From Xanthostigma xanthostigma (Eukaryota; Arthropoda; Insecta; Raphidioptera; Raphidiidae), in the NCBI GenBank assembly GCA_963575645.1, contig OY754472.1, positions 28,335,401 to 28,399,400 on the forward strand: a stretch of 64,000 bases of DNA, in the 5' to 3' direction. A program made the position numbers and the translations under genes. Shown piece after piece: positions 25,401 to 37,760 of the stretch. The stretch's first letter is position 1, and every line of letters begins with the position of its first letter. The notes beneath the pieces are model-generated. The model ran no database searches and was not told the origin of the DNA. It saw only the letters and a list, made by a program, of their open reading frames with translations.

Positions 25401-28400
25401 GATCTTGATATGTATGGCGTTAATTATTTTCCTATCAGCGTAAGTCTATTTAAATATTCAGAATACTAAAGCTGGATTACGTAACGTATCTGTTGTTAGA
25501 AAATTTGACTTGAGACAATAATTTAAAGTTAACATATTTTTTAAGCAGTTTTGTGGCACGGGCCCATAGGCCCATGTAATCTGCATAAATATGGCTCTGG
25601 CACTATAGTCCTGTGCAGAAAACCCTTTTTTCGTCTTCTTAAAAAAAAGTTTTTTCCTAAAACTCAGAAACTTTTCCATCGTAAAAATGAAAAATAAAAT
25701 TTTTCTTGAAAGCCTTTATGAAGTTCCACAAACCACAAGTTTTGTTTTTATAAAAGTATTAGTGATGTGCCGGATATCCGTATCCGCGGATATCTGAGGG
25801 AGAAGAAAGATCCGTATCCGTTACTTTTTGGCGGATCTTTTACCTTATTAATTTTCAATTCATAGATGAAATTTTATGTATATAGGTGATTAGGTAATAA
25901 TGAAAAACTGTTAAATTCCATTCAGATTATTTTTTATTTCTTAAAATCGTATTTGGCACCCTTATATTGCAAAAATTTATCGTAGTGACTACCATACCAA
26001 TAGTACATAACTCAAAGGTACTAAAAAACTATCTTTATAATGAGATATTGCACATCGATCTTTGGAAAGAGACAATCTGTTATGAGAGTTTACTCTTAAA
26101 GAGGTCAATAACTTTTTCCCATAACAGATAGTCTCTTTCCAAAGGTCGATGTGCAATATTTACCGCCGCGTACTCTAAGAAAGTTAAAATCCGTATCTGT
26201 ATCCGCGGATCTTGAAACCAAATATCCGTATTCAGATCCGTATCCGCGGATATACATTTTTAACAATCCCCCACATCACTAAAAAGTATGTGGTCACAAT
26301 CTAAAATAGGTACTTGTCAGGTCGAATTTTTGTGATAATGCGTTCTATAACCCACCATAATTATTGTGATAAATGTATTAATAGTTAAAAGTATACAGAG
26401 TGACCGGTAATTGCTCGTATTCCTCTCGAGAAAAGAAACTATGACTAATTTGGAATGATTTAACCTCTATCACTTAGGGGTCAGAAATGCGTCATTTTCG
26501 AGAAAATCTACTTTGATTTTTTTTTTACAAAATTCCGAATTTTGGAAGTGGAAAATAAAAAAAAAATAATATTCTCACTTTTGGCCTGAATTTTTCCATG
26601 ATCTTATAGCTTAAAAATTGGCTAACGTTTTTAAAGCTAAAAACCACGAAATTTACTGTTAGGTTTTATGTTGTGTGCTAAAATAAATTTAAAAAAATAT
26701 ATTCTCAAAGAAGAGTCATTATCATAAAAAAATGACGCATTTCCGACCCCCAAGTGATACGGTTAAATCATTCCAAATTAGTCATAGTTTCTTCTTCCGA
26801 GAGGAATACGAGCAATTACCGATCACCTGTATAACTACTAAGTTACAGGAAATATTTTTTTAGAACAAAAAAGATACTGAATTGTGGTTAGGCGTAACTG
26901 CACTTGGATTAAATATTTATGAAAAAGAAAACAAGTTGCAACCAAAAATGACGTTTACTTGGTCAGAAATACGACATATTAGTTTCGATGATAAAAAGTT
27001 CATTATTAAACCTGTGGATAAGTCTTCACCGAATTTTGTATTCTTTTCACAAAAAGTGCGTATGAACAAACTGGTAAGTATAATAGAAAATTAGAATAGT
27101 ACTTTTTAAACTCTCTCAATGTTGAATCAATAATCAGAACAAAGTTGAAAACTTTGAAGTTATGCGCGTCGTGGTCAACATGCCATAATGTCATTTTATA
27201 TACAGTATGGTTTTTTAAAAACCGAACACCCTTTTATTTCTTAGAGGAAGGGTTTTCGAAAAAAAAGTTTCGGACAAAAGTTACAGGGAATCAAGGGGGA
27301 AGAACAGTGATGTAGTTTTTTTTTCGTTTGGTGGAGGTGTCTCCAAAATATCAAGGTCACCTACACTTTCTTAAATACGACCCTGTATTTTTTATCTAGG
27401 ATTATTGTTCTTTGGGTCAAAGAGATCAACTTTTGTCCGAAACTTTTTTTTCGAAAACCTTTCCTCTAAGAAATAAAAGGGTGTTCGGTTTTTAAAAAAC
27501 CACATTGTATATAATTAATAAGAAAAAATTCGCAGGTTTTTGGACAAAAGTTATATTTATAATTGTACGACGTTTCGTCTATAAATTTAGACTTTTTCAA
27601 GTACAAAATTGAAAATTATTTAAAACAATAATTATGAAAATAAACATTAATTACTAACCATAGCAATTAACAAAAGTTAAGGTACATAAGATAAAAACAT
27701 GGCAACTAGTTTATGTATAAATGTTTTAAACAATAAAAATAAAAATTAAAAATAAAAAATTAAAAATTCGTAAGTTAGTTCAATTTCATAATATAGTTGT
27801 ACTGACTACTTAAATTTTGAGTGTCTGTTCTATAATTAATAGAATTGTTTTTTCTAATAAAACACATTTCACTGATATTACGTTTTTTCCAATTATAAAT
27901 ATATAAATATAAATATAACTTTTGTCCACAAACCTGCGAATTTTTTCTTATTAACTATTATCGATGGACACGATATCTAATATATATTGTATATAATTTT
28001 ATTAATAACTTATATAATAAATTAAGATTTAAGAATTTAGTTTAAAATGCTTGATGCTTAATTTTTTTAAGCATTTTTGAAAATGAAAGTGCTTGTTGCT
28101 TGAATAAATCGAACATTTATGAAAGTGTTTTGCGCAGCTCTGCCTTTAATAAATTGCATTACTTTTTTATTTGAATAGATTTTGGACTTGTGTATTGGAA
28201 ATCATGACTTATTTATGAGGCGTCGAAAGCCTGATTCTATGGAAGTGCAGCAAATGAAAGCAGCCGCAAAAGAGGAGAAACAGCGTAGACTTGTGCAGCG
28301 CAACAGACTTGCTCGAGAAAAACAGTTGCGCGAAAATGCTGAACGTGAAAGAGCAGCAATGGAACAGAGATTGCTGCAATATCAAGAAGAAATACGTGTG

Positions 28401-31400
28401 GCTAATGAAGCACTTGTATGTATATATGTATATATATTTTTTTTTAATTTAAAATTTGTATTTTTTTATCCTTTTGAAGTATGATCATTTGCCGTATAAT
28501 TAGGCTGATTGTTTGCACTCGAAACAAAGTACTTTTGCGGTTTTTTAAGCAGTTTATGATTTAAAGTTTAAAAACTGTGCCTCTTTATAATATTAGTATA
28601 GATTAAAGAATTATACGTATTAAAGAAATTTGGATTAATATTTATTTTAAAGGAATAGTTTTTGTTTTAGAATTTCTAATTTAAAATAAAATTAGTATAG
28701 ATATAAAATATGGCGTCTATTAAAAAAACAGTATGCTACATGCCAGAACTTGATCGTGAATGAAAATGTTTTTTTCCTAAGACAGTATTTCGAAGAGACG
28801 ATTTTTTTGTAGTCTTTGTTTTGTAGGTTTAATAATGTCATCGGTTGGATAATTATCCATACTACGACTTAATGCAAGTGAGACAATCACTGCATCTAGT
28901 GAGCTTCTGAATGACTATTAATATTTAAATAATAATTATATTCGATTTTATTAACAATTCCAGCGACGTTCAGAAGAAACAGCAGAACTGTTAGCTGAGA
29001 AGAGCCGTGTTGCATCAGAGGAAGCTATGTTACTTAGTCAAAAGGCGAACGAGGCTGAACAGGAAATCACAAGAATACGCTTAAATGCTATGAAGACTGA
29101 AGAAGAGAAGGTCATTAACACTCTATATTTAGAGTTTTATTTTTAAAACGCGATTTTATCTAAAAAAAAAAAATTGGTTGTCTGTAAAGTCGGTTTACGG
29201 ACGATAGTTTTACGTGATAACGTATTCCGCTCGAATATCATATTTAATAATACATAACCTAAATTTTAGTAGCTGTCAAACTATATTTTTACCGACTAAT
29301 AATTTGATCAACCAAAGCAAAATACATATTTTTAAGCAATTATAAAAGACATTTGAAAGAATGTATATATATTATATATTTGTTAACAAACTGTATAATT
29401 TATTTGGCCATCTGTCAGATGTAGCTTTCACTGGAACAGCCGAAAAAAATGTTGAACGCACACTACTCTCTGACGTCACGCGAGAAGAGAGAGACTATCG
29501 CTTATATCGCGCTCTCGCTTGCGGAACGTTACTCTTTTTCATGCGTGCAGCCGGTGTTTCATCAATTTATAAGACGTTATCACGTCAAAAAATACTTTTT
29601 AGGTACATTTGGAACGAAAAACGCGCGAAGCTGAAATGTTAACGGCCAAACTCGTAGAAGAATCTGAGAGACGTGCATCAGAAGCTAAACGGCTTAAAGA
29701 TGAACTATTACGTGCTCGTGTAGCTGAAAAACAAGCGAAACAGAAGTTACTGGATTTTCTTAGTCGCAATGTTTCTCCTACACCTGCTGTCACGGTGAGC
29801 AAAATAAATATGCATTCTCTATTTTCAGTGTAATCTTTTTGTATTAAAATTTACGATCACCCCTAAAATAGATCTTTTGTTGCTCAAACCCTAAAAGGGT
29901 TCTAGAACTTCTCAGACATTCCAAATGGAACTATTAGAACCAAATAAGAATTATTGTTAAAATGATATTTAAACTGCACATTTGTTTATGGGTAGGATAA
30001 TGAGAAGTACAGTAGTGTCAACAAATACACCTAAACATATTTATAACATGTGTTTTAGCCTGTTTCATCGTTGTATTCTTCAAGTCCATTGTCATCTCCA
30101 TTATCATCGCCTTTATCGAGTCCTGAGTTGCACGCTTTGCCAATTGAGCCACCGGCCAGCCCAGTGGCGCCACCAGATCTTAATTCTTATGACCTCATAG
30201 CTAATGCGGATGTTGAACAACTATCATTGGAAATAGAAAAAGAGAGGTGAGTTGAATCATTTGGTATTCAGAAAAGTTATATACTTGTTTTCTAATTGCT
30301 TAGTGCAGTGTTTATGAATCTTTTTCATGGTGCGACCCCCTTAGTATGAAAAAATATTTTGGGACACTCTCCCCTCCGCTATTCCTAACCAGTATAGTGT
30401 ATTTTATTATACAGTAGAACCTCGTTAAGTTAAAAACTTCTGTAACTTAAACATTTTTTGAATTCCCTAAATAATATTTTGGTGACCTCCATAACTTAAA
30501 GTATTATCAGTGAGTCATCGTGAATAAGTATACAAACAAAAGGTTTTGTCAATTTCAATTTCAATTTTCACTATTATAGAACAAGAGCCCGCGGCAGCCA
30601 GACCTTCGTCTTTTTATAAAAGCTGAAAGTTTTTCTATGGATGTCTCCAATACAGGTAAGAATGATCCCCACCCATGAAACCTGAGTAGTGGTGGCTTTG
30701 GCAGGTAACAGGTATTAAAGGTGTACAAAATTCCATTTCAAATTCGTCATTGTATAAAACTATGCCAACGTACCAAATTTGAGTAAAATCTCATGAGCCG
30801 TTTCAAAGTTATAAAGCAAAAACGATTTGAAAATTGTACACTTTAATGCGTCTGGCAGGATGATAGAACCCTCGAAACTGTCTGGCTACTAATGAAACAT
30901 TATTTAATAGTTCTCCAAACAATATATATAAAATTCAGCTTTTATAAAATAACGTAAATATAATTATACAAATTATAATAGTTTAAGGGTGTCTGGCAGG
31001 GGGTTGGAACCATACTAAGTGTCTGGCAATGAGCGACGCGAGTTTTAATATTGTTACGAATGAAATATTAAAAAATTGAGTTTTATACAATGACGAATTT
31101 GAGATGGAATTTTGTACACCTTTAATACCTGTTACCTGCCAAAGCCACCACTACTCAGGTTTCATGGGTGGGGATCATTCTTACCTGTATTGGAGACATC
31201 CCTAGAAAAACTTTCAGCTTTTATAAAAAGACGAAGGTCTGGCTGCCGCGGGCTCTTGGGCTATTAGAACAGTTGAACCTCGTTAAGTTAAAAATTGAAC
31301 TTCCAAAACCTCTCTAATTTCAACTCTCGATAAGTAAAAAACTTGATAACGTAAATTTTTCAACGTTTCCCTTGAACTTTAACTTATCTCAGGTTCTACA

Positions 31401-31882
31401 GTATTACAAATATCAAATCCGTAAAACATTTTTATTTATTTTCATATTTAGGTATCGGTTAAATACATAATTAAGTACCTAAAACAGAACTTTGTTTTTT
31501 TTACCGAGGCTTCGAGACCCTACGCGACCCCTTTGTAGAGACTTTGCGACCCCCAGGGTGTCGCGACCCACACTTTGGAAAACACTGGTTTATTGTGATC
31601 AAAAATTTGAAGAGTTTAAAGTTTTCATTCCATGTTTTTATTTACTCATGGCACTTTAATTTTATTTTTAGGGTTGAGTATTTAGAAAAATCAAAACATC
31701 TGCAAAATCAACTACGTGATTTGCGTACAGAAATTGAGGTACTTAAGGTGGGTGAAAAACAAACAGAAATGGATCAACTTCATGAAGAGCAAGTTCGTGC
31801 AGGTGAAAACAAATACTCGACTTTACGTAAAGTGAAATCGGGGTCTACGAAAGCACGTGTTGCATTCTTTGAGGAACTTTAG
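22456..31882 (+). CDS. Mer: Merlin (NF2 orthologue), FERM-domain tumour suppressor, 10 exons
   Basis: Encodes a 615-residue Merlin, the cortical FERM protein that restrains growth upstream of Hippo signalling. Exons: 22456-22554, 22784-22913, 24851-25056, 25212-25439, 26864-27073, 28179-28415, 28964-29110, 29603-29794, 30059-30246, 31672-31882; phases agree. An N-terminal FERM domain (roughly 17-320) carries the [14 protein letters not shown] and [17 protein letters not shown] signatures. The Merlin blue box is YQMTADM at 173-179. A charged alpha-helical coiled coil follows, then a Ser/Pro linker in exon 9 with repeated SSPL units, and the invariant tail [13 protein letters not shown]. Blue box and tail separate it from ezrin/radixin/moesin. 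Two in-frame starts exist (22456, 22468); the second gives the MPPFRRKKS start that resembles other Merlins, so four residues are uncertain. A candidate AATAAA is at 32249. Introns 2, 4, 5, 7 and 9 carry transposons. Confidence 0.96.
23614..23875. mobile_element. MITE with GCCTCCACTACACGAG ends (Merlin intron 2)
   Basis: The ends GCCTCCACTACACGAGTGGC and GCCACTCGTGTAGTGGAGGC are exact complements, and the match continues through CAGCACCGCCAC (over 30 bp). The inside has two ACGATTGTGTRGAGGGC words. No ORF and no certain target duplication. Confidence 0.8.
23965..24630 (-). repeat. Dispersed repeat family R, reverse-orientation copy (Merlin intron 2)
   Basis: Reversed, it runs from the CCATTCCAACCCA hairpin through CTCTGTGCGTCTGTTAGTCT and CTGTGAGCATGATACAGGTT to ATGGTCCTTTCGCCCAATTG. 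It matches the copy at 56094-56720 over its length by eye. Confidence 0.75.
25760..26281. mobile_element. Non-autonomous hAT element, TAGTGATGTG ends, perfect 8-bp duplication (Merlin intron 4)
   Basis: Inverted ends TAGTGATGTG and CACATCACTA are flanked by AAAAGTAT at 25752-25759 and 26282-26289, an exact 8-bp duplication. Subterminal iterons ATCCGTATCCGCGGATAT occur near both ends. A central palindrome (26047-26160; arms start TGCACATCGATCTTTGGAAA) adds a hairpin. Confidence 0.92.
26396..26829. mobile_element. Mariner-type MITE, TA duplication (Merlin intron 4)
   Basis: Ends CAGAGTGACCGGTAATTGCT and (reversed) CAGGTGATCGGTAATTGCTC, each next to TA. Arms of about 115 bp share CTATGACTAATTTGGAATGA and GTCAGAAATGCGTCATTTT. 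No transposase. Confidence 0.85.
27203..27507. mobile_element. Mariner-type MITE with about 75-bp arms (Merlin intron 5)
   Basis: Ends CAGTATGGTTTTTTAAAAAC and (reversed) CAATGTGGTTTTTTAAAAAC are each bordered by TA. The arms continue through CCGAACACCCTTTTATTTCT and GTTTCGGACAAAAGTT. No ORF. Confidence 0.88.
27515..27954. mobile_element. Fold-back element with TTCGCAGG arms (Merlin intron 5)
   Basis: The left arm TTAATAAGAAAAAATTCGCA, then GGTTT and TGGACAAAAGTTATATTTAT, is mirrored on the right. Inside is ACGACGTTTCGTC, a word also typical of Penelope-like termini. It sits 7 bp from the previous MITE. Confidence 0.75.
29150..29602. repeat. Dispersed repeat filling Merlin intron 7 up to the 3' splice site
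   Basis: GGTTGTCTGTAAAGTCGGTT, then TTACGGACGATAGTTTTACG at the start, and GTGCAGCCGGTGTTTCATCA with GACGTTATCACGTCAAAAA at the end, match the copy at 59085-59290. The repeat end runs into the acceptor CTTTTTAG of Merlin exon 8. Confidence 0.75.
30412..31401. mobile_element. pogo-type element nested in the hAT copy
   Basis: Ends CAGTAGAACCTCGTTAAGTT and (reversed) CTGTAGAACCTGAGATAAGT with TA on both sides. A second GAACCTCGTTAAGTTAAAAA lies at about 31275, just after the fold-back insertion, hinting at a partial duplication or a second copy. No transposase. Confidence 0.7.
30582..31258. mobile_element. Fold-back element with 179-bp arms, 177/179 identical
   Basis: 30582-30760 and 31080-31258 are inverted copies differing at only two positions that I can see. 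Outer ends are CAAGAGCCCGCGGCAGCCAG. Flanks read CTATTATAGAA and CTATTAGAAC, a possible 9-bp Mutator-type duplication with changes. The near identity implies recent origin or arm-to-arm gene conversion. Confidence 0.9.
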
Positions 31883-32914
31883 AGGTTGTTTTTTTTTTTT
31901 AATCTGGCCTTATTTGAAAGTTAACAATGTGATGATAGTGCCTATTTGAAGCTATCATATTATACAATAAGGATAGTTTTGAATTTATCAAAAATATTTA
32001 TATACTTTAACTTTTTTTTTTTGATTACTTAAATTGTAAAAAAACTTATCAAAATTATTTATTGATCTACTATTCTTTTTTCTACCATTTCCAATCATGT
32101 TCATTGTATTTCTGTACATCGATCGCTGTCTTACAGTACTCACATTTATCGGAAAAAGAGTTGCTTAGAAGTAAATGTATTTTGACTTTTCTGTTCGGTA
32201 GTATCGGTGTAACTACAAACACTTAATGAAACCTCGTGATTTTTGTGAAATAAATATATTGAAAATGCCTTTGAATTTTTCATGAGCCTTAAATAATCTG
32301 TTATTGTTACAGTTTTAAAAGCCTACACTCAAAACGAACACATTAGCTTGAAGTTATGAAAATCAGAGTGTGTTATTAGAATCCTTAATTAACCTTCCAT
32401 CAGGCACCGATCCGATTGATGTTTGTCGAATATTTTTATTTTCAGTATAAATTTTTTGTTAGTTGCTTATCGAAACAATATTTTGTGCTTTAAAATTTAC
32501 GTAATGTAAAAGTAATAAAATTTGCCTCAACATGAATATGTTGGAGTAGTATCGAGAGGGCGGTACATACTCTACATCGGCATAGTATTATTTTCTAACT
32601 TTTAATATGATTTTTCCCGTTTTGGGACTTTTTTTTGGGTCAGAATTTTTCTAGCTACTACTCAAATATCAAATTTTTTAAAAAACGAATAAATAGGCAA
32701 TCCGATCGTTCTGATGTAAAGCATCTTATTTAATTGATGTCAATTATCAATATAGCGCCTTACGGAAAGTCAGTATCTTTAATATGTGTAATATAAATGT
32801 TATTCAAAGATTTGTCAATTTTTTTAAAGTTAAACACACACATTAAACTGACATTGCTAAAATTGTTAGCGACGCAACTAGCGATGAAAGTTGGATCTAT
32901 TTTGATATTCATGC
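31883..32914. other. Merlin 3' region and intergenic DNA
   Basis: The candidate poly(A) signal AATAAA at 32249 would give a 3' UTR of about 390 nt. No other gene is seen. Confidence 0.5.
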
Positions 32915-33373
32915 TTAAAGCCGCTGCACACGAGGCTATAAACACTGCTTGGACTTCTGCTGGCCGGTAGGCTGGATACGAAGCTGGAAATGACGTCACT
33001 ACGGGCTCGCCTGCTTGCTCACAGGATAGGTTTTAAAATTAGAACAGGGGCTATTTTTCTTGCTAGGTTTGCTGCTAAGTATGAGCAAGAACCAATCAGG
33101 AAGCAGTATCTTGTTACGTGCGCGACTTGAACCGCCCACAAACAAACACTATGCCATAGTGTGTGTTCTGTTCAGAGACAATAAACATGCACTTTTGTTA
33201 CCGTCCTAATTATCACCGCGCGCACCGAATCTACCTGCAGAGTAAGCTTGTAAAGACGTCTCGTGTGAAGCGAGCACATAATAGCAATTAATAAAACCAG
33301 CGCTAAAAAAACTAGTAGTGAAATCTAGCAAGGAACCTAGCGGCAAATCCAGTCTCATGTGCAGCGGACTTTA
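32915..33373. mobile_element. MITE with TTAAAGCCGCTGCACACGAG ends
   Basis: The left end TTAAAGCCGCTGCACACGAG and right end CTCATGTGCAGCGGACTTTA are imperfect complements. A similar phrase, AAGGCCGTCAGCACACGAGG, occurs at 42003. Non-coding. The interior is GC-richer than its flanks. Confidence 0.65.
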
Positions 33374-36300
33374 GATCTTATCGTTCACGCCAACAGCCGT
33401 AACATTAGGAATGCGTGAACTTGGCTTTATCGTAACTACTTTTAACTATGTTTACAATTTATTTTTTCATATTAAAAATGACATCTTTTGATTTATAACG
33501 GGATTTAGTATATCAATAAATATATTTTCATCCTTTTCTTTCAAGGTGCCATGCTAGTCTTGATTGTAGGATTGTTCAAGCAATGTGGCATAAATATTTT
33601 ATATTGTGCGTTTAATCTTTTTTAATTATTAAATCGTATAGATTATAGCTGATTGTTTCAATATCGAACCATCTCTTTTAATTTAAAGCGGTAAATCTCA
33701 ATTATTTAGTGCTATTTTTGTAGAAGAATGGGTTCCGTTTGAACTCTACACAACATCTACTTTTCTGAAACAATTTAAATCGGATTTAATAGAAGTTGTA
33801 AAAAAACCTAATTAATTATTTATACCATACAAGAATTGTCATATTGAGTGCTCAAGCTTCAAAATATAATATTTCTGGTGATCCGGTTTCGTTTCGTCCG
33901 GATGCACGGGAACTTTGCTTTATATATGTAGTGACAAAGAATTTGAATTCTTAACGCGTGTTTATATTTTAAAATTAATTACTTGATAGGCATTTTTGTA
34001 AGACAAAGGTTTTAGACCTTTGTTATGGCGCGTTATACTATAAAAATAGCACTGCTTTCGAGTATTGCAACTATTTAAAAATAGAGAAGACATTGCTGCC
34101 CGTGCTTTTAGTTTTTTGCAACTTTTCCTCAAGCTGTGTGTAAGAAGTCAAATGATCTGAAAATTTTGCAATTTCTCCTCTTGTGTAATTAGTAAGACAG
34201 TTTGTCATATATTTTGTAGATATTTCTCATTACTTTTTTTAGGGACACTTCTGTGTTTACATGCTCTCTCAGTCAGTATTCATTGTTCAACCGTTTTTTG
34301 TTTCATACATAAAATTCCTGTCATCCAATTAACATAGTGCTACAATTTCTTTAATCATTTTCCGAATTACTTTAGTTTTCTTTTATTTTTGGTTCAGCTG
34401 TCAACAATTTTTGCCAACAAGTATTTTTTTTTCTATATTTTAATAAAGTTTATCAATGAATTTAGTAGTTGATGGAGCTTGTTTTAATTTATGCAAGTAT
34501 TCACATATAACGATAAAATATTATTTACGAACATGAGTCCTGAGTAGATGACAATTTGAACAGATATAATATGTATAAATATCATAATGAGCTGTTTGAA
34601 GATATTCTGATAGAATTATGACGATAAAAACTCAACAAAAAACAGTTGCAACATAATTATATTTAAACAGAACAGTTTTGTCAATTATTTTTATTTACAG
34701 AATAAGTTTATTACTAGGATGCAATGAATACTCAAATATGATTTTACTGATTTTTTTTCATTATTTTGCAGCAAACATTCATATATTAAAAGTTTCTGGG
34801 ATTGGTTCATTATTGAAAGGACAAATTGAACAGCATGTTGGTTTACTTAAATTCCGCTTTGGATAGTTATTTAAATTTTGATTTAAATTCTTATAAAATA
34901 GCTAGTTTTCAACATTTTTGACAGTTCGATTGTGACACAAATTTCATTTCTGTTTGTTTATGAAAATTGCTATTCGCGTCTTGTTTTACATATATTTCTG
35001 ATGGTTGCTGTTGATGGTTATTGTTGAATTGATTGGATCTCATACTTACTCTCTTACTTTACTATACCAGTGCGTAATGTACATGCATTTAAAGCAAATA
35101 GTAGTTCTATCAAATTTGGTTACGAAACAATGAGTTGTTGGACCTCTATCGTGCTCACAGACGAACATACTTTTTCCAAAAATGTATTTTTTGGGTTCGT
35201 GGGGCTTGAAAATGAAAAATTTAGTGTAAAATTTATTTTTAATAAATTAGTACAATTTCCCACTTCCGAATCCGCACTTAACTTAAAAATTTGTTTAGTA
35301 CTGCCAACATACGTCACTCATTTGAGGTGCATAGCAATCGTGAATTTTTTATAAGTATAAACATTGCATTTCTGAGATTGTTTTTCAGGACTAAAAAATA
35401 ATAAAATGTATTATGTCCAAGTATCAAATTTAAACAAATAAGTTGATATTCATTGCATTTCTAATAATGTTGGTAGGTATATGAAAAATGATTTATTTTT
35501 GGCAAAACGGTGTAACATTTGAACAAAATTTCACATGTATGCAGAAGAGTTTAGTAAATTCAATGAATGTACATTGTACTATAGTGTATTAATTAATTAT
35601 TATATATTTTATATTTAACTTCAAATCATTATAGAACTTTATTTTTTTATTTGTGAAACAAGGTTTGAATAAACAATAGTCTTTTATTCTGTAAAATTGT
35701 TTACTAATTTTTCGATTTAAAAATCGCTGATTTTGATTAAAATGACAGCGAACGCTTTTAAGCAAATGTTCATATGTCGTCAATTTGCTGACAGTTTGGG
35801 ATCGTTGTGCGAACAGAGCTAATACGAAGAGAAAAAAAAACACTGGTTGCAGTGCATTTGTTATTCCTTTTTATCAAATTTCAATAAACAAAAAAATGTC
35901 AAAGGATAACTATTTTTTTTAATAACACTATAATTTATTATTTAAAATTTCATTGATTGTCAACGCAAGTGCGTTATCCACTACGTCATTTCAGCTGTAG
36001 TAAACAATTTCGATAGAAGTTTCATTTCCCCTGTAAGCTTATGTGGATGAGGCCTGTGTTAGCTAAATCTTATTTTGTCATTTTACAAACAAACATAAAA
36101 TAAATTACTTTATTCTGTGAAATTTCGTACATAACTTATAAATTTTTATGTAAGTAAATTGAAATTAAAAATATTGTGCGTACTCCGTACAACACATTCT
36201 TTATTCTCGAAAAACAATTAATGTATATTCTATAATATATTACGTACAAAATTTGAAAAACTATATAAGTACTTACCTATTTTAAATCTTTAACAAACCG

Positions 36301-36883
36301 CCTCATAGTTGAATCTCCGTGGTTTCATTTTTGTTCTCATAGTGAGCCTCTAGTAGAAAAATATTTTTACTGTTATTTGTGTGCGGTAGTGGGACCTATT
36401 TATTTAATTTATGCTTGGAATCGAAATCAATTTTGGTTGACTTATTAAAATTTAATCTGGGCTGAGTTGTTACGCCACTGGTCAATAACCCGCGTATTAA
36501 TTTGAATTGGTACTATGACGTTTCAATTGTTTTCTTTTTTTTTTGTAAAATAGTTACTTTTTGAATAAGAATATTGAAAATAGGTCGTAGACAAAATCAT
36601 TGTATATGCAGGCACAATACGGAAGAATAAATTTATAAGTTCAAAACTGAACCACTGTGTATCATCGATATATCTATGCTGTGTATTGATATGTTGGTTA
36701 CGTTAGGTGCGCTGAGTGCTGGATGCTGACAATTTTTAGTTCTGAACTCCAAAAGCGTGTATTGGCAATATAGAATTATTCGAATGCAACTACTACTTGC
36801 TTGTTGAATACATGGATTTTTTCATTGGATTCTTCCAAGTGTGAACTACAGTTCTAAGTTTCTGGCAGTAGAACTGCTAAAAT
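33374..36883. other. Intergenic, no recognisable gene; one retro-type repeat
   Basis: 33872-33958 (ATCCGGTTTCGTTTCGTCCG, TTTATATATGTAGTGACAAA) is a truncated retroelement-like repeat related to 14086-14265. Short frames near 34678-34866 and 35070-35354 have no family resemblance I can name. Confidence 0.5.
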
Positions 36884-37065
36884 AAATTGGTCGATAATTT
36901 TATTTATTGAAGAGTTCTAATCAGACGTTAATCAAAGATTGCTAAAATAATTTTTTTTCTGGGGGGTAAAGCAAACAATTCAATATTTCTTAAGTTTTAT
37001 TAAATCTTTGATTAACGTCTGAATAGAACTCTTCAAGTAAAATTGGTCGACAATTTTACTTGAAT
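36884..37065. repeat. Inverted pair of a dispersed word (AATCAGACGTTAATCAAAGA family)
   Basis: 36884-36940 (TTGGTCGATAATTTTATTTA, then CAGACGTTAATCAAAGATT) is mirrored at 37010-37058. The same word follows the fold-back at 9239 and recurs at 49961-50023. Confidence 0.7.
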
Positions 37066-37760
37066 AAGTTTTATTAATATCACACAAGAATACTCACGAA
37101 GGAAATATTAATTCCCAAACTAATTTTACCTTTTCAGAAAATATTTCTCAATTGTATTTTTTAGCCAGGTAATTACCTCTTTAGCCCCCTATATCTACGC
37201 TCTTGATTCCCGTATTTAACGCATTAACATCTATTTTCAATCCTACAAGAGATCAGTGAGACGTAGATCAAGGAGGTCTATGGTGTTTATATCTTTGAAT
37301 ATAAATTCTATGGTTTATATCATACATGAGTATTCGACCCTATTCCTACAAATATTGAACTTTTAAGTTTGAAATATTTGAACTGGTCTGTATGTTCTCT
37401 GAACTGGTCCTTGTTCCGTGTTGCACTTTGCAGGCATTATTAATTTAATTAATAAAGTTTATTATAAACGTGTTTTTGAAAATTTGGTAAGTGACTATGT
37501 TACGTTTTTTATATTTCAAAAATAGGTAGATACATTTAAAATCAGCTCGCTAATTTTAAATTACACCAAGCTAAAAAGTACTATGTTAAATTAAACAGTT
37601 ACATTTGTCTATCTAGTGAAACTTCAATTCTTTTAATTTATTTGAAATTGGGCTAAATTTACCTAACTGTTCATTATAGGAGTGTTTCTACTTAATTGTA
37701 GTTAAAAGTGTTTCAATTGCATAAATATAATTTTACGCGTCTTCAAGCAAAAACTAGGTT
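37066..37760. other. Intergenic, nothing recognised
   Basis: AT-rich DNA upstream of Cdk1 without coding potential or clear repeats. Confidence 0.4.

Larger units (their letters stand above)
30306..31587. mobile_element. hAT-type element with two nested insertions (Merlin intron 9)
   Basis: Ends CAGTGTTTATGAATC and (reversed) CAGTGTTTTCCAAAGTGTGG, both next to GCGACCC words, are flanked by GCTTAGTG and GTTTATTG (6 of 8 match). A pogo-type element and a fold-back element lie inside, so the host copy is old. Confidence 0.65.

Noticed and set aside
35070..35354. 94-codon frame as a possible small gene
   Set aside because: No recognisable motif, an overlapping minus-strand frame of similar length, and AT-biased composition; not supported.
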